Source: Lineus longissimus (taxonomy: Eukaryota; Nemertea; Pilidiophora; Heteronemertea; Lineidae). From it: DNA of 64,000 nt. This document shows positions 43,869 through 55,732 of this stretch, piece by piece. The notes beneath the pieces are model-generated. The model was not told the DNA's origin and did no database searches. It was given only the letters and a program-made list of their open reading frames with translations. Numbering within the stretch: the stretch's first letter is position 1; every line of letters starts with the position of its first letter. A program made the translations under genes and the position numbers. The stretch spans positions 10,852,109 through 10,916,108 of the forward strand of contig NC_088325.1 in NCBI RefSeq assembly GCF_910592395.1, written 5' to 3'.

Positions 43869-46177
43869 TAGGATTGCTTTTCATTTATACATGTACATAC
43901 ACTATTATTAGATATAAAAAAACAACTAAACGGAATCGTTTGAATGTATCGCTGATACATGTACATACACGCTATATTAAATACTTTTGAACATTTGAAA
44001 AAAAACAGCTTTTTTTGGACTAACACATGAATGCACTAAGTAGAGAGGTTTCTCAGCGAAGTGAAAAGAAAGAAAAAAAATCCTAAAATTGTTAAGGGTT
44101 ATTATTTTGTTAAATTGCAACCCAAGGAAGTGGATACTTGTGTAACTTGATTTTTTTTCAAAATCCGCAAAATCTTTATTTTCAAGAGCTATAAACGTAC
44201 GCAATTAAGTTTATTGCATATTATGCGTTCGTCGAAAAATTCTCTAAGCTGAGATGCTGGAATCACCAGAAGGTATTAGATTAACCCGATGTCCCTCGAA
44301 ATTAGGGTCATTTTTATTTATTATCGTTACAGTTTCTATAGCGATAGAGTGTACGTAGGTAAACTGCAGATTTAGAAGTAACCATCTCCTGTATGAGAAA
44401 TATTCCTCCTCGGACCATCGGGACATTACGGTTGCTATACAGTAAACCTATCTTTTTAGGACACCCCGAGCCTTAATAGAGAGGTGTCATGATAAAAGAG
44501 ATCAAATTGAAAGGAAACAACCAATTTAGGATATTTACTAGTGTCCTTAATAGAGAGGTTGTTCTTAATAGAAAGATGTCCGCTAAGGGAGGTTCCAATA
44601 TATTCTGAAAAGCGTCTAATTTACGTCAAGCCTGTAAATATGGTGGCTGAAGCTGCTGTTGACAAGCTCCAAAGCTACTCGGATCAATCCACGAGCGCAC
44701 AAATCAAGCTGGTAACTGTGGAGGGATATTCACACGCGTCGACGTTTGCATTTACTCATTTGAAAAAATAGATAATTACCTGCTGGGGCCACCATTGTAC
44801 ATCTAGATCCAACCATTAAATCTGCTGATAGCCCCAGTGATTACTTTTTGCTTCAGAGTTTCGAAAGGAGCGACCATATTAACAAGAAATTGTTCTGTTA
44901 GAAGAAAGTGACAGCCGGTTCCGCTGACGAAGATGAATTCCAATAATCGGATTCCCCGCTAAGTCATTCCAAGATGTGGTAAAGGCTGTTTATTCATAAC
45001 CAATTTCCGGTTGGTCTTTGAAGAAATTTTCAGGATAGTGACATAGTTAAATCGTCTGCATCAAAATAAAACGCGTGGCTGTAGAATATGTATATATAGG
45101 CAGTACATACAGTCAGTAAAAAAGCAAATCACATCATATAAGGGCGACTTTTTTACGATAGCCAACATCATTGAGGGACGGTATCGTGTTCAGAATGCCA
45201 CGCAGGCTCATAAGCTTGAGTTCGCATACTTGTTTCGACTCCCGGAAGGGCGATCACCACTGCTGGATTTTTATGGCTTTGAAAAAAGATCAGACATCAT
45301 ACTAACCCATGACAAATTAAGAATACTACTCTGATCAAAAACATATGCGGTCTCGAACTATAATTCCCCAACGGTTGCGTGTTCTTTGATCGAAAGTCGA
45401 CACCCATACATTATTCAGCATGACAACATGAAGCCCATCTCGTCAATCTACCCCCGAGAGTGGATTTAAACTTTCATTGGGAACATGGTTAGAAAGTCGT
45501 TCCCAAAACAGTGAGCCGGTGATCATAACGTATGCATTTCCTTCTTTTGTCATTATTTTGTGTTAATGAAAGGGGAAATATGTAGTAAAGTAAAATAGTC
45601 TAGTCGTATTCAATTCTGTCTTCCAATGGTATCGGTTCAGATTTCTAGCATTTAATAGATCTGGGCGATAACCAATTTCCTTTTTTTCATGTGGTCTTAT
45701 TTGAAGGGGATCCCCTGACGGGCCTACCGATTATATTGCGTTATTTTGATACAAATCACACCTGGACGGATACGGACGAACAAGCGATGAAAGATATGTG
45801 GGTTATCTGTTACTTGCGTGTTGCCACAGAATTGTCATGATTAAAAAAGAAGGATTATTAGAAACTCGTGAGATTGTTCCAGCTGTCGTTCACAAATACT
45901 GACCAGTTTTCTTAGCAGCTCAATTTGTATTACCAGCATGCATTTTCCTCTTGAATTCTTAATTCATATTCAGTTTCCTACATTTTATAATTAAGAACCC
46001 TATCAAGATTGCGCATGCATGCATACGAAGGCCCAGTTTCCGCCGAGTCTCGTCCGTTACATTGGGCCGGCCGCGTACCCGCTGCAAGTGCGGCGTCGTA
46101 GGAAAGCCAGGTCCCGGCCAGAAAGACTGGTCGCCGGGAAGGTGACTCGGCCAGGAAGCCGAAAACATAATGTAGTC
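43869..46177. other. No gene recognised
   Basis: A phrase 'ccttaatagagaggt' is repeated at about 44472 and 44547. Otherwise there are small frames only. Confidence 0.4.
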
Positions 46178-46460
46178 TTAGCTTCGAATTGTAAAGGAAT
46201 CGTACCGGAATGTTTGACCTGGGCATTCTGTAAGATATTGCAAATAATTAATGCTTTCCAAATATACCAAACGATAATAAGAGAGCGATGGTAATTTCCT
46301 CTTGTGAAAAAAGACCTGTTTTTCATCCTTTTCCGACCCAGATTGATGTAGGATTCCACTTACGAGACGTGAAGACCTGCAAGTCGATTTCCTGCTCGTT
46401 GTCGCGCTTTAGAACGGTAATCGGTAGGTTACCGTAATTGAACAGCTGTCTGATATCGTT
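46178..46460 (-). CDS. Two candidate terminal exons of an unidentified gene
   Basis: Exon 46364-46460 lies between 'cttagttctcccag' and gtaagtgg. It reads NDIRQLFNYGNLPITVLKRD and continues ...EIDLQVFTS, leaving phase 1. The next acceptor ('gcaatatcttacag', exon from 46227) continues in phase as CPGQTFRYDSFTIRS and stops at TAA 46178-46180. Two splice pairs with matching phase and protein-like content support a real 3' end. I recognise no family and found no upstream exon. The longer open frames overlapping 46227 are then shadows. Confidence 0.45.
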
Positions 46461-46905
46461 CTGGGAGAACTAAGCCAACATTCTAAAATAATGATCACCA
46501 ATCTTCTGAGCTGGCGGTTTTATTTATTTCCAACTTTTATTCTGCATTGATGTTGACCGTGCTCATATAAGACAAATAATGAAGTCTGCCATCCTATGTG
46601 AGGCATTGAGAACCATAGTCTATTATAAAGTAGCATTAAATTTTTTTTAAAAAAATGGGTCAGAAAAATAGGTCGGTTGTGGGTCTTCTTCTGCTTCTGA
46701 TCTTTCATGGAAAGGGAAAAGTGGGAGTGCGGCCATCTAACAGATCAAGCTACATAAATGAGCTTCTGTCGACTCGATTCAAGATGTTGAAAGATTTTAC
46801 ATGTTATTACATCGCTCTCATTTTTACTGTTGCTGTCAGAATTTTACTTAAACCTACCTCAAATGAGTCAAATCCTGTTCCACCGGTTTAATCCTTTCAA
46901 AATTC

Positions 46906-47012
46906 AATTCCAACCACAACTGCTACAGAAAATCGTCCAAGGTTTCAGCATGGGTTAAAATTTCCCATGCTGAAACCTTGGACGATTTTTTGTAGCAGTT
47001 GTGGTCGGAATT
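46906..47012. repeat. 49-bp-arm hairpin
   Basis: 46906-46954 and 46964-47012 are inverted copies with only two or three differences and a 9-nt loop. This is probably a tiny MITE or its hairpin remnant. Confidence 0.85.
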
Positions 47013-47296
47013 AAATAAGGGTTCGTGCCATTATTGCCGAATTGTCATGATTAATGACGTAGCACAAGCCCCAGGCGGTCTGTTTAGAGTACGTTGTCAT
47101 GACGATCATGGCATGTACATACTGTAGGGGAACATATTTGCACAAAGTCATCATATTCTGGAACGGTCGTGAACGGAGTAAAGGTTTGAATGAATTAAAG
47201 CGACGGGATAAGACGTAGAGATTCATATGAGGTAGATTTTGTCAAAATCCAAGTTGAGAGGTGAAAATAAGAGCGATTAGAAAAAAAGGTTAAAAT

Positions 47297-47416
47297 TTAC
47301 AATCCCCGATCTGAAATGACGTAGTTTGATCGCATTCAACTATAAATCCATTGAACAGTGGTGCTTCGTTAGTCAACCGATGACCTTTTTTTGGGGTGTG
47401 ATCGGGGATTGTAAAC
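47297..47416. repeat. Short inverted repeat pair
   Basis: tttacaatccccgatc at 47297-47312 is inverted at about 47401-47416. This may be the ends of a 120-bp MITE. Confidence 0.55.
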
Positions 47417-48244
47417 TCGTTCCGAAAAAAAAAAATCTTTGAGCAAACTGAACGAATTTTATCAGAATATTAGCTTGATTTTTGCCTCGAACTGTGATTG
47501 TATAGGAGTAATGCTGCTTTGATCAGGGTTATTTCTTTCTCTCTTGCCAACCAAAGGTTGTTCGCTACTGGATTATTGGCAGGAAAAACATAGCTCTCTG
47601 AAACGTCATCAGCGCTGCTACTTGGGTAAACTGCCACATGTGGTTGCTGACTATAAAAAGTTGCCGTCCGAATCGAACTATCATGATCTGGGTAGCGTTC
47701 CATGTTCCAGGACAAAAAGTGATAATTACATAATGCATTGATCGTTCGCTTACAAAAAAAGTAGAACCCACCGTTTGTCGATATTAATTTCGGCATGCAA
47801 TTTATCATGCTAAATGCATCACATGCTAAAAGCCTTTTTATCATACTTTTTCTTTTTATTGGAAATATACTACCAACAGTAATTGATTTCAACGTGTCGA
47901 TAGTATATTTGTTTAAAATGTGCTGATAAAATAAATGCAAAGTGCGTTTTTGCCTTTCTAAGTGCTTTTACACTGAACGTATTAAATTCGTGATCATTTT
48001 TCAGTGTGTTTATATTTTTAAAATGCAAAATGCGTTCTAATATTGCCTTTTTTCATGTACATTTACTACATGTATGTTGAAAATTCTAAAATATCAGGAT
48101 TTAGAACGAACCACACTTGACAGCGTAAATGCACTAGGCGCAAACGAAGACCGTTTTGAATTCAGCGGTTACGGCTACGCAACAATATCCGCTTGGGTTG
48201 GTGCAAAATATGGAAGCTGTCAAACGCATTTGAAACCGCATTTT
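47417..48244. other. No gene recognised
   Basis: The minus frame 47470-47940 is long for chance and partly protein-like (NNPVANNLWLAREKEITLIK), but I see no supporting splice sites or family. Confidence 0.35.
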
Positions 48245-49068
48245 TCAAATTCAATTGGAGATATTTTAGAATAGAAATTGATACCTCACTGTCGGGATTG
48301 ATTGTTCCACCAAAATCGCTTGGTGGAGCTGAAATGTTGGCCGAAACCTCGGCTCTTCTTCGGATTTGGTCTATATTTTATCTCCACCCTCGCCGCCGGT
48401 TTTGGTGAGAAATTCTAAAATACCTTGGTACCGTAAAGTCAACTTTTAAATGGAAAATGCATAAGCCTTGTTCTGAGAGTGGAGTGTTTTGGACACGCAA
48501 CGAAGATGCTCTACCAAAGTTCCCTCGGGTTGCACTAAAATGTGGAAACCGGGCTGCGACGTCAATGGAATATCAGCTCACTTCAGAAGTTTGAGGCTCT
48601 CAAAACACTGCTTCAAACACAAATCAGCCAAGGAAGCATCAACCACCCCAAGTTTTTTAATGAGCACTACACATATTTGCCGAGAAAAACGCTCCAAATA
48701 GCCCATTTGCGCGGATTTTAGCATCACTTGAGCGAGCCGATGCGGACTTCCTATGCGCGCTGTACAAAATGTACATGTCTCATTTTCTGTAACGTTTCCG
48801 TAACATAATGTAAACAACGGCGCTACCGGCGCTCCGGGCTGGCGATAGATGGAATTTGCCAAATTCGCACATATTCAAGTTATATTCGTGGCCTATCTTT
48901 TTAAGTTTGAGGTATTTTAGAATAGAAATTGAACCCTCGGCTTCGGACCTTGGTTGAGTTACCAAGACACTCTCGGGTGGAGCTAAAATTTCGACTGTAT
49001 TTTAGCTCCACCCTCGAGTGTCTTGGTAACTCAACCAAGGTCCTCCGCCTCGGGTTCAATTCCTTAAA
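48245..49068. repeat. Two related hairpin elements
   Basis: The second is a clear hairpin: 48928-48989 against 48999-49060 (62-bp arms, 9-nt loop, few mismatches). It is preceded by ttttagaatagaaattgaac. The same lead occurs at about 48263 before a diverged copy running to about 48420 (ggtggagct... / ...atctccaccctcgc). They belong to one small foldback family. Confidence 0.8.
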
Positions 49069-49993
49069 CTATAATACCGGCTGTTCGGTATCAATAAAAT
49101 GCCTTAAACATTCATTGTGGCGGCCTGTACCCCTTTCTATCTCAAACCGACTCACATTCTCAAGCCTCATAGCGATATAGCATTCTTTTGTAAAATGAAA
49201 CCTCTTTTTTTACAGAGTACCTATTAGTACTACATGTATATCTTTTGGTCGGAAGGAAATACCAGGGTAGACATTTACCTTTTTTACCAATAACTATGAC
49301 AAACTCATTTCACACCATTTCTTCCCTAAAATATTCGTTGTATTTCCTAAGGGCGGAAAAATGTAGTGATTACAATGCCGCCAGCAGTCGCCTGCAGCAG
49401 AATTCAGGAACGGGAGGGGGGGGGGAACGTTGATTATAACTTACTGTCTGTAATTCTTTTTATCGAAATGGCGCACTAACGCACTGGATTCTGACTTTTT
49501 AACCAGTACACAATTAGAAGTACTCCATTCATACTGTTAAAAAAGGATGCTATTAAAGTACGAACGGCGGATACGATTTGAGTGTGATCGTTCACCGCTA
49601 TCTGATTAAACACTCATAAGCGGATAATAAAAGCGTCAAGTTCACGTGAGAAGGAAACAAGCAGCCGGAAATGGAATAATCTATCGCCAGGTTGGCATTT
49701 CCAATGGAGTTTACTTTTGATTCGAAAGCATTGGAAAAAGGACTTATTGGTGTGTCATGGGGGCATCGTTACATCATGTTAAAAGGGGCATGTCACACGT
49801 AGTACCGTGTTAGCCATTACGATGCAACAGCTGCTCACCGCGCATGTATGTTGATGAATAATGAAAGACCCTCTTCGATCAGGTGTCCAATATTAGCTTG
49901 GTACCGAGTCCTGGTATCTTTAAGCCGATGATATTGCCTTTATAGATTACGAGGTATCTTTTATGAATCAATTTACCATTAATCGGTAACAGC
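49069..49993. other. No gene recognised
   Basis: Holds a poly(G) tract near 49416-49425 and small frames only. Confidence 0.45.
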
Positions 49994-51197
49994 GGACGCC
50001 TATGGCAAGCTGTGTGTCCAATAATTAAGAAAACCTAGTTTTACTCTTTCAAAACTGAGTTTAATGGAAGAAAACCACGTTTTATTCAGTGAAACTAGGT
50101 TTTTATGGAAAAAGCATAGGTTTTTATTATAAAAACGAAGTTTTCTTGATCAAAAACCAAGTTTTTTTGCAAGAAAACTTGGTTTTTATAATAAACCTAT
50201 GCTTTTTCCATAAAAACCTAGTTTCGTAGAAGAAAACTTGGTTTTGTGGAATAGAACCAGGTTATATACTTTTTGTCTTTTTTACCTCGTCTACACAGCG
50301 GGACACGCATGGTTCGTCTGGGGGAGAGGTTGGGTTGTAGATCAGGAGCTTTCATCACTCCACATGCGCAGTGAACCGTCGGTTTTTTTTGAGCGCGCGC
50401 TGTTCATCCCGTGCGTGCATGCTGTGCAGATCGAATATCATTCCAGCAGAGAAGAAGCCCAACAATGTGTCTCTGACCAACTTGCAACAGGAAGCTCCGA
50501 ATATTGGCTTCATTATCGCCAAAACTCAATGAACTCATGAGAAGCAGCAAAACAGAAGTACCAAAGTCTCCTGCGCATGCTCGGATCCTGGACAACCGGG
50601 GTAAACTGTAACCTCGCCTCAAAAGAGGAGACGAGGTTAAAAGACTAGGTTATCACAGTAAAACCAGGTTTTCTTCTTTCGAAACTTAGTTTCATGGAAG
50701 AAAACCATGTTTTTTTCAATGAAAAAAATTTCGCTTTAACATCTATCAGATTATGTATCTATCATCAATATCCTGCATTTTCAACGTTATATCACGCACA
50801 GTTTGCGGATGCAGACCACTTCAAAAATACCTTGTACCCAGGTCTTACAGCCTTTTCTGTCCTATACATTCATGCACATGGATGGTCATATGGATGGTCA
50901 TATGGTTTTTATTGAAGAAAACATGGTTTTTATGGAAGAAAACATAGATTTTTGTCTTTTTTGAAACTTGCTTTTCATGAACCTTATACTTTTCTTGAAA
51001 GAATACCTAGTTTTCTTCCACATAACCTAGTATTTTTTATGGAAGAAAACCAGGTTTTCTTCAATAAAAAGCTAGTTTCATTGAAAAAAAACATGGTTTT
51101 CTTCCATAAAACTAAGCTTTGAAAGAAGTAAACCAGGTTTTCTTCAATAAAACTAGGTTTGCTTAATTATTGGACACACGGCTTGCCATAAACGCCC
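49994..51197. mobile_element. Foldback element of about 1.2 kb (AAAACC-GGTTTTC family) with terminal inverted repeats
   Basis: Terminal inverted repeats of about 50 bp enclose it: left has tatggcaagctgtgtgtcca, and right is its complement tggacacacggcttgccata. Inside, aaaacctagttt / gaagaaaaccaggttttctt motifs alternate in orientation for hundreds of bases on both sides. The middle (about 50270-50640) is non-repetitive and bounded by its own short inversion (acctcgtct / agacgaggt). There is no transposase frame. It resembles FB-type foldback transposons. Confidence 0.8.
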
Positions 51198-51517
51198 ATA
51201 TTCATCAGTAGAAACTAGTATTATTGCTCTCAGTCTACTCTAGGACTATAGCCAATTGATGTTTACCTCTACATATCACATTTAGGATATTTGCTTATAC
51301 ATTATCCATCCACCTTGAGAAATAATTTATCAAACCTCGTGGATCTTTTGTGTCATTCCGATAATAATATCTGACAACTTAATAATATTTTATCACCTTT
51401 GAGAAAGAAAGAATCTTTCTTACGGAAATTGCTGTTCTTTCAATTGGCACCTGTCACTTCAAGTACACTCATATCATTATTGAATTAAAGCAACTGGCTG
51501 AAAAACACAGTCCTTGT

Positions 51518-51523
51518 TTTATT
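51518..51523 (-). terminator. Polyadenylation signal (AATAAA on minus)
   Basis: TTTATT on the plus strand lies 84 nt downstream of the GPCR stop codon. Confidence 0.5.
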
Positions 51524-51606
51524 CTACTAAAGCCTGCTACAATGCCTACCTTATCGGTCTGCCACCTTAAATGGAAACAAAATTAACAAAAATAAAACAA
51601 ATAATT

Positions 51607-52764
51607 TCACAATTCCTGATCATTGACAGTTGATGTCAACACGTACGTCCTCTTTGAATAATTCACCGGTTGCGGAGGTGGTCGTTTGCACATGCGCCGT
51701 ACTACCATCTCCAAGTTCTTTCTGAATCTCCTTCCAGTAAACACATAGAGAAAAAAGTTTGTCGACGAGTTGAAATTCATTAGTAAAATCGTCAATAAAT
51801 TGATGAAGTCAACCGTAGACATTGTAAGGCAACAATGGAACCCCAATTCAACCATCAACATGATTTGTATGGCCTGTATGATAGCCGGAATCGCACAGAT
51901 CAGAAAGGTCGTCGCCACTGCGATAAGCTTGACCGTCAGGCTGGCATAGTCATTCCAGGCGTCCTTGGTTCCGTTGCAAGTCCGCCTGCAAGTCAAACTG
52001 TTTTGCCTTTTTCGCACTTTATATAAAGCTAATATCAATCGAGTATCCAGCACAAATATCAACACAGAGGGTATCACTAAGTTGATGATGTTACATAAGG
52101 CCATTGTGCGTTTTTTCACTACGACTGGCACGACAACCCAATCGAATAATTTGAATATACCAAACCACGATAATGCATATATCGACAAAGCAGTAATCTC
52201 CCTTTTGATGGTTCCGAATGTGCATAACTTTTGTGCATGTAATGGGTAGAAAATGGCCACATAGCGATCAACTGTTATCAAAACAACGAAGCCAACAGCA
52301 AGTATCCTTACACACTGTGTAATGTGTGCAATCTGAATCCCAAATCCCGCAGGGCTTAAGTTTGCGGTGTGTTTAACAAAACTGTTCAGATTGCATTTGA
52401 CACCTTCTGCTGCAATTATGAGCAGAGGAATTGCAAAGTAAAGCCCATTGAAAATCAGAAATAACGTGTCCATTACTCCGAGAGCCTGCAGAAGGAATAT
52501 TGATGGGCTATATTCCCCGTCCCTTGATAGAATCATGATGCTAAGTAAGTTTAGGACAATTCCGCTACAAATTAGGATGGGTAACATGGTAACCATGGTT
52601 ATCATATGGAATGTTTTCAGATGCAACGAGGGTACGTACACGTGATTTGAAACGACCCCCAGCAGAGCTTGGTAATCTGTCTCGTTGATTGGACAATTCA
52701 AACTGTGGATACCAGATCGATTTAGTTGCACCATAACGCGGTCAAACACCGAAAAGTTCCCCAT
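51607..52764 (-). CDS. Class A G-protein-coupled receptor, FMRFamide-receptor-like, intronless
   Basis: 385 residues from ATG 52764 to TGA 51607. The extracellular N-terminus has three N-glycosylation sites (NFS 3, NRS 15, NET 27). Seven hydrophobic segments follow, with class A landmarks: TM1 GIVLNLLS, TM3 end VDRY (DRY 166-168), TM6 with P294 (ICAIPAII), TM7 NSSTNFFLY (332-340), then basic helix 8 (GRRFRKNLEMVVRRMCKR). The NSSTNFFLYVFTGRRFR form and the IPSVLIFVLDTRLI TM5 resemble invertebrate FMRFamide/neuropeptide receptors. Oddities: position 3.25 (residue 142) is not cysteine, and the second extracellular loop is short with one Cys (224), so the standard TM3-loop disulfide is absent or re-placed (C123 and C224 are candidates). 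A 5' UTR exon may lie at about 53001-53127. Ligand unknown; a peptide is likely. Confidence 0.85.
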   Translation of the reverse strand: MGNFSVFDRVMVQLNRSGIHSLNCPINETDYQALLGVVSNHVYVPSLHLKTFHMITMVTMLPILICSGIVLNLLSIMILSRDGEYSPSIFLLQALGVMDTLFLIFNGLYFAIPLLIIAAEGVKCNLNSFVKHTANLSPAGFGIQIAHITQCVRILAVGFVVLITVDRYVAIFYPLHAQKLCTFGTIKREITALSIYALSWFGIFKLFDWVVVPVVVKKRTMALCNIINLVIPSVLIFVLDTRLILALYKVRKRQNSLTCRRTCNGTKDAWNDYASLTVKLIAVATTFLICAIPAIIQAIQIMLMVELGFHCCLTMSTVDFINLLTILLMNFNSSTNFFLYVFTGRRFRKNLEMVVRRMCKRPPPQPVNYSKRTYVLTSTVNDQEL

Positions 52765-53000
52765 TTTCTTGTTATTGATCTCAGAGTTGAAAATTTACAA
52801 GTGTGTTTTACAAGAGAGAAATAATATCACTGCGGTAAAATGCGACTTGGCCCGATGCGTGCTAGGGAAGAGCTTAGTTGATACCATCTTACAAATTGAA
52901 TTTCCTTGAATGCTACTTTCCGTCACTTACGAAGATGTAAATTCACTTAAATCCATGCTGCATATTTTTTGTTGCACTCCTAATGGCAGGTAATACGTAC

Positions 53001-53127
53001 CATGCATTTTACGTTAATGCTTCTTCATGAGTGACATTTTCCAAGGTTGCTGCTGAAATCGTGCCATCATTGCCATTCGAAAGCAATAATCTGCTACGAC
53101 GAGTGCGCCTGCTTGTCGGTCAGCATT
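53001..53127 (-). other. Candidate exon upstream of the GPCR
   Basis: A strong acceptor (ttatgtttctcttcag) opens it and the donor atg/gtacgt closes it. It reads NADRQAGALVVADYCFRMAM and on to ...MSLMKKH, with stop TAA 53014-53016 just before the donor. Either it is the 5' UTR exon of the GPCR gene with a chance open frame, or the last coding exon of another gene. The evidence is splice signals only. Confidence 0.35.
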
Positions 53128-55732
53128 CTGAAGAGAAACATAATTAATCGTTGAGATGTCAACTTAATTCTTGAAAGCAAGTAAAGCGAGTGGTTTTGGA
53201 AAATGGTTCTCAAGAACATCAATCAATTTTAGAAATTCGTTGATGTTTCGAACACTTTTGAATATCTATCATTTAAATTCATTTTGTAACCAGTTATTAA
53301 ACTGCACACAGCGGGTTTTGATTAAGAGAAAGTAAAAAAAAACTCCCCACACATTAAACAATTAAACTAGATTGCATGTACGTTTTCGTAGATTTTCCAT
53401 GAAGCTTTGGACCAGGACAATGTTTCGAGATCACCTTATCCAATAATAAAGGACCATTAGTATTTTTAAGTGCAATATTACCCAGCTGTCGGCTACCCAT
53501 AACCACCGCCTATTCTACATAAGTAGTTTTCATCAACCAATTGCACAAAAAAGGAAACATTCAAAATCTGACTGAATTATCACGCTTTTCTGATGTCACT
53601 CTGATTTGACCAGAGTTAGCTCTCCCTACGTCGATCCTTTCCATAAAGAATAACAAAAAGAAAAATATGATGACAAAAATAAAATGTCTGGAAAAATAAC
53701 TTTCACTTGTAAAATGTAATTTTGAACCTTTGATTGTAATTTCCAACCGTCTCAGCATCAAACGGAAGTGCCTCCTCCTCCTCCCCAACCTGAAAAAAAT
53801 TAAACAGAGAATCTCTGACGCGAACAGAGGGTAGGCGGTAAGGGTCCCCAAACCCCTCATGTGGATCCATGACTGACGTCTGACATTCTCTGAGGGCATG
53901 CAAAATACATTCGTTGGAAGAACATATTGGGTTTTTGCTTCTGAGTGTTCGAGTTGGGCTACCCGATACATGGCTTTGATGATTCTTAGAGTCACAAACA
54001 TGCCATGTATGTCTTTTTATACTCCTGTATTAAAAAAGAGAATATTTTTTGTACGCTGTTCTCGATACGCTTGTAAACAGGTTCTTGCGAACGACCTGAG
54101 GGCAATAGTGTTTATATCATCGACAATTTATACAAAACTTGCAACTTAATAACTATACAGAGGGTTTTATTTTATTCATACAGCTGGAGGAACGTGCACT
54201 AAATATGCTTTGATGTATCAGTGGACTATCTTATAGCCGTCATGGCAGTTCGGATTCTAATTAACCATTCGAATAACATAGAAGCCAGTGTTACCACAAG
54301 GCGCTATCATGTAATCAGCACGTCTACGGTTTTATCAGACTGCAAAACCCAGGCCAGCTCCACGGTATCAGATGACTAAATTTTTTTAGCTCTGAACGTT
54401 TTTGTAGTGCAAATTACTGCTTCATGTAGGGAAAGATGACCATCTGGGAAATCCAATATTTCGCCCTTTTCGTTACATGTTAATGTTGATTCGACCATAT
54501 TTGACCAAGGTCGCATTGGTTAGGTTAAGGAATGTTCCACCGGGTTGGTACATTTTGTTGTAGTATGATGTCGAGTGTTCGAATTTGGTGTGATGGTGAA
54601 CCTAAATGTGAACACCGAATTTCAGCCCAATAATCCTATATTAAATATGGTCGTATCGATGCTTATTTCTTTTTAGCTCAGCTGACAAAGTCAGCGAAGC
54701 TGGCAATATTACTAAGGGAATGGTGTCCATCCTTCCTTCCATCCGTGTCACTTTTGGGCATTTTGTGACCGTAAGACCTAGGCACTTTGTTGACACTGCT
54801 AAATTAGGACTAGCCCAAGGGGAACTCGGAAACTAAAAATCAGCGCGATCCGACGTACATTCGGCGAATGAGGTCATCGGGAAGTTTAAACTTAATTCCT
54901 TTATACCTCAGTCCACAGAGGAAATATTGTTTTCAAATCTGGCCGAATATTTTTTAATAATTTTTCATTTTGACTTGTAATGGAATTAGTTTAGTTTTCA
55001 CCGCCAGTTGGCGCTACAGGCACATTTGACTGATTTTTTGACCATTCAAAAGCCCGGGTTATGACGTACAGTTGCGCAGTTGTATTCTGCGCATTGAATT
55101 GGCCAAGGAACCAGGCTATATTTCAGCATAGGCTACCCACTGTGTGACCAGTCTAAAGATGGAAGATTGATTTTGCAACAAGTAGCCTAACCAATTTTCT
55201 GCTAAAAAGTAGTCAAGTAGGCGATATTATCAGTAGTTCCTTTCAGTGGGTAGTCATAAGGTCTTAAGGGAATGATTTCAGAAATTAGTTCTTGAAGATT
55301 TGGCCACAATTCTGTGAAAACGATATCGGAAGTGCACGCTCTGTTCGCGATGTATTTTGAAGTGGAGAATTCTCACAGTTTGTGTAGTGAATCGGCATGA
55401 TTCCGTTTGCATATTAGTTTTTAGTACTACGATTCTTACATGAGTAAAAAGTAGACATTCCAAGCAACACAATAATGTTACTCCCATAAAAATTGATGCA
55501 AAATTGACGGAGCTACGACATTCTGTTCGGCAATTGGCAGCGCTGATAAAATACATTGCATGCTAATGCATGCCAAATAGCACACTTTAAAAAGCGCTCA
55601 TTGGACAACGTAGGGAATCACCAGAAATGACGTCATCGCTGGTCTAAATCTTCTCTATAATAATACTGGAAGGGGGACGAATAAAGTCACACTTAGAGGC
55701 GTTGGATCGCCTTGAAATTTTGCATGAATAGT
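53128..55732. other. No gene recognised
   Basis: At about 54676 starts a 'tttagctcagctgacaaagt' stretch whose first part is self-complementary (agctca-gctgac...gtcagcgaagctgg), probably an old dispersed repeat. Other frames are chance-sized. Confidence 0.4.

Noticed and set aside
46057-46359. 100-codon minus frame in a GC-rich patch
   Set aside because: Crosses an apparent intron of the better supported exon pair, and the reading has no recognisable features.
47470-47940. 156-codon minus frame as a gene
   Set aside because: No signal peptide, domain or splice partner found. Left unassigned.
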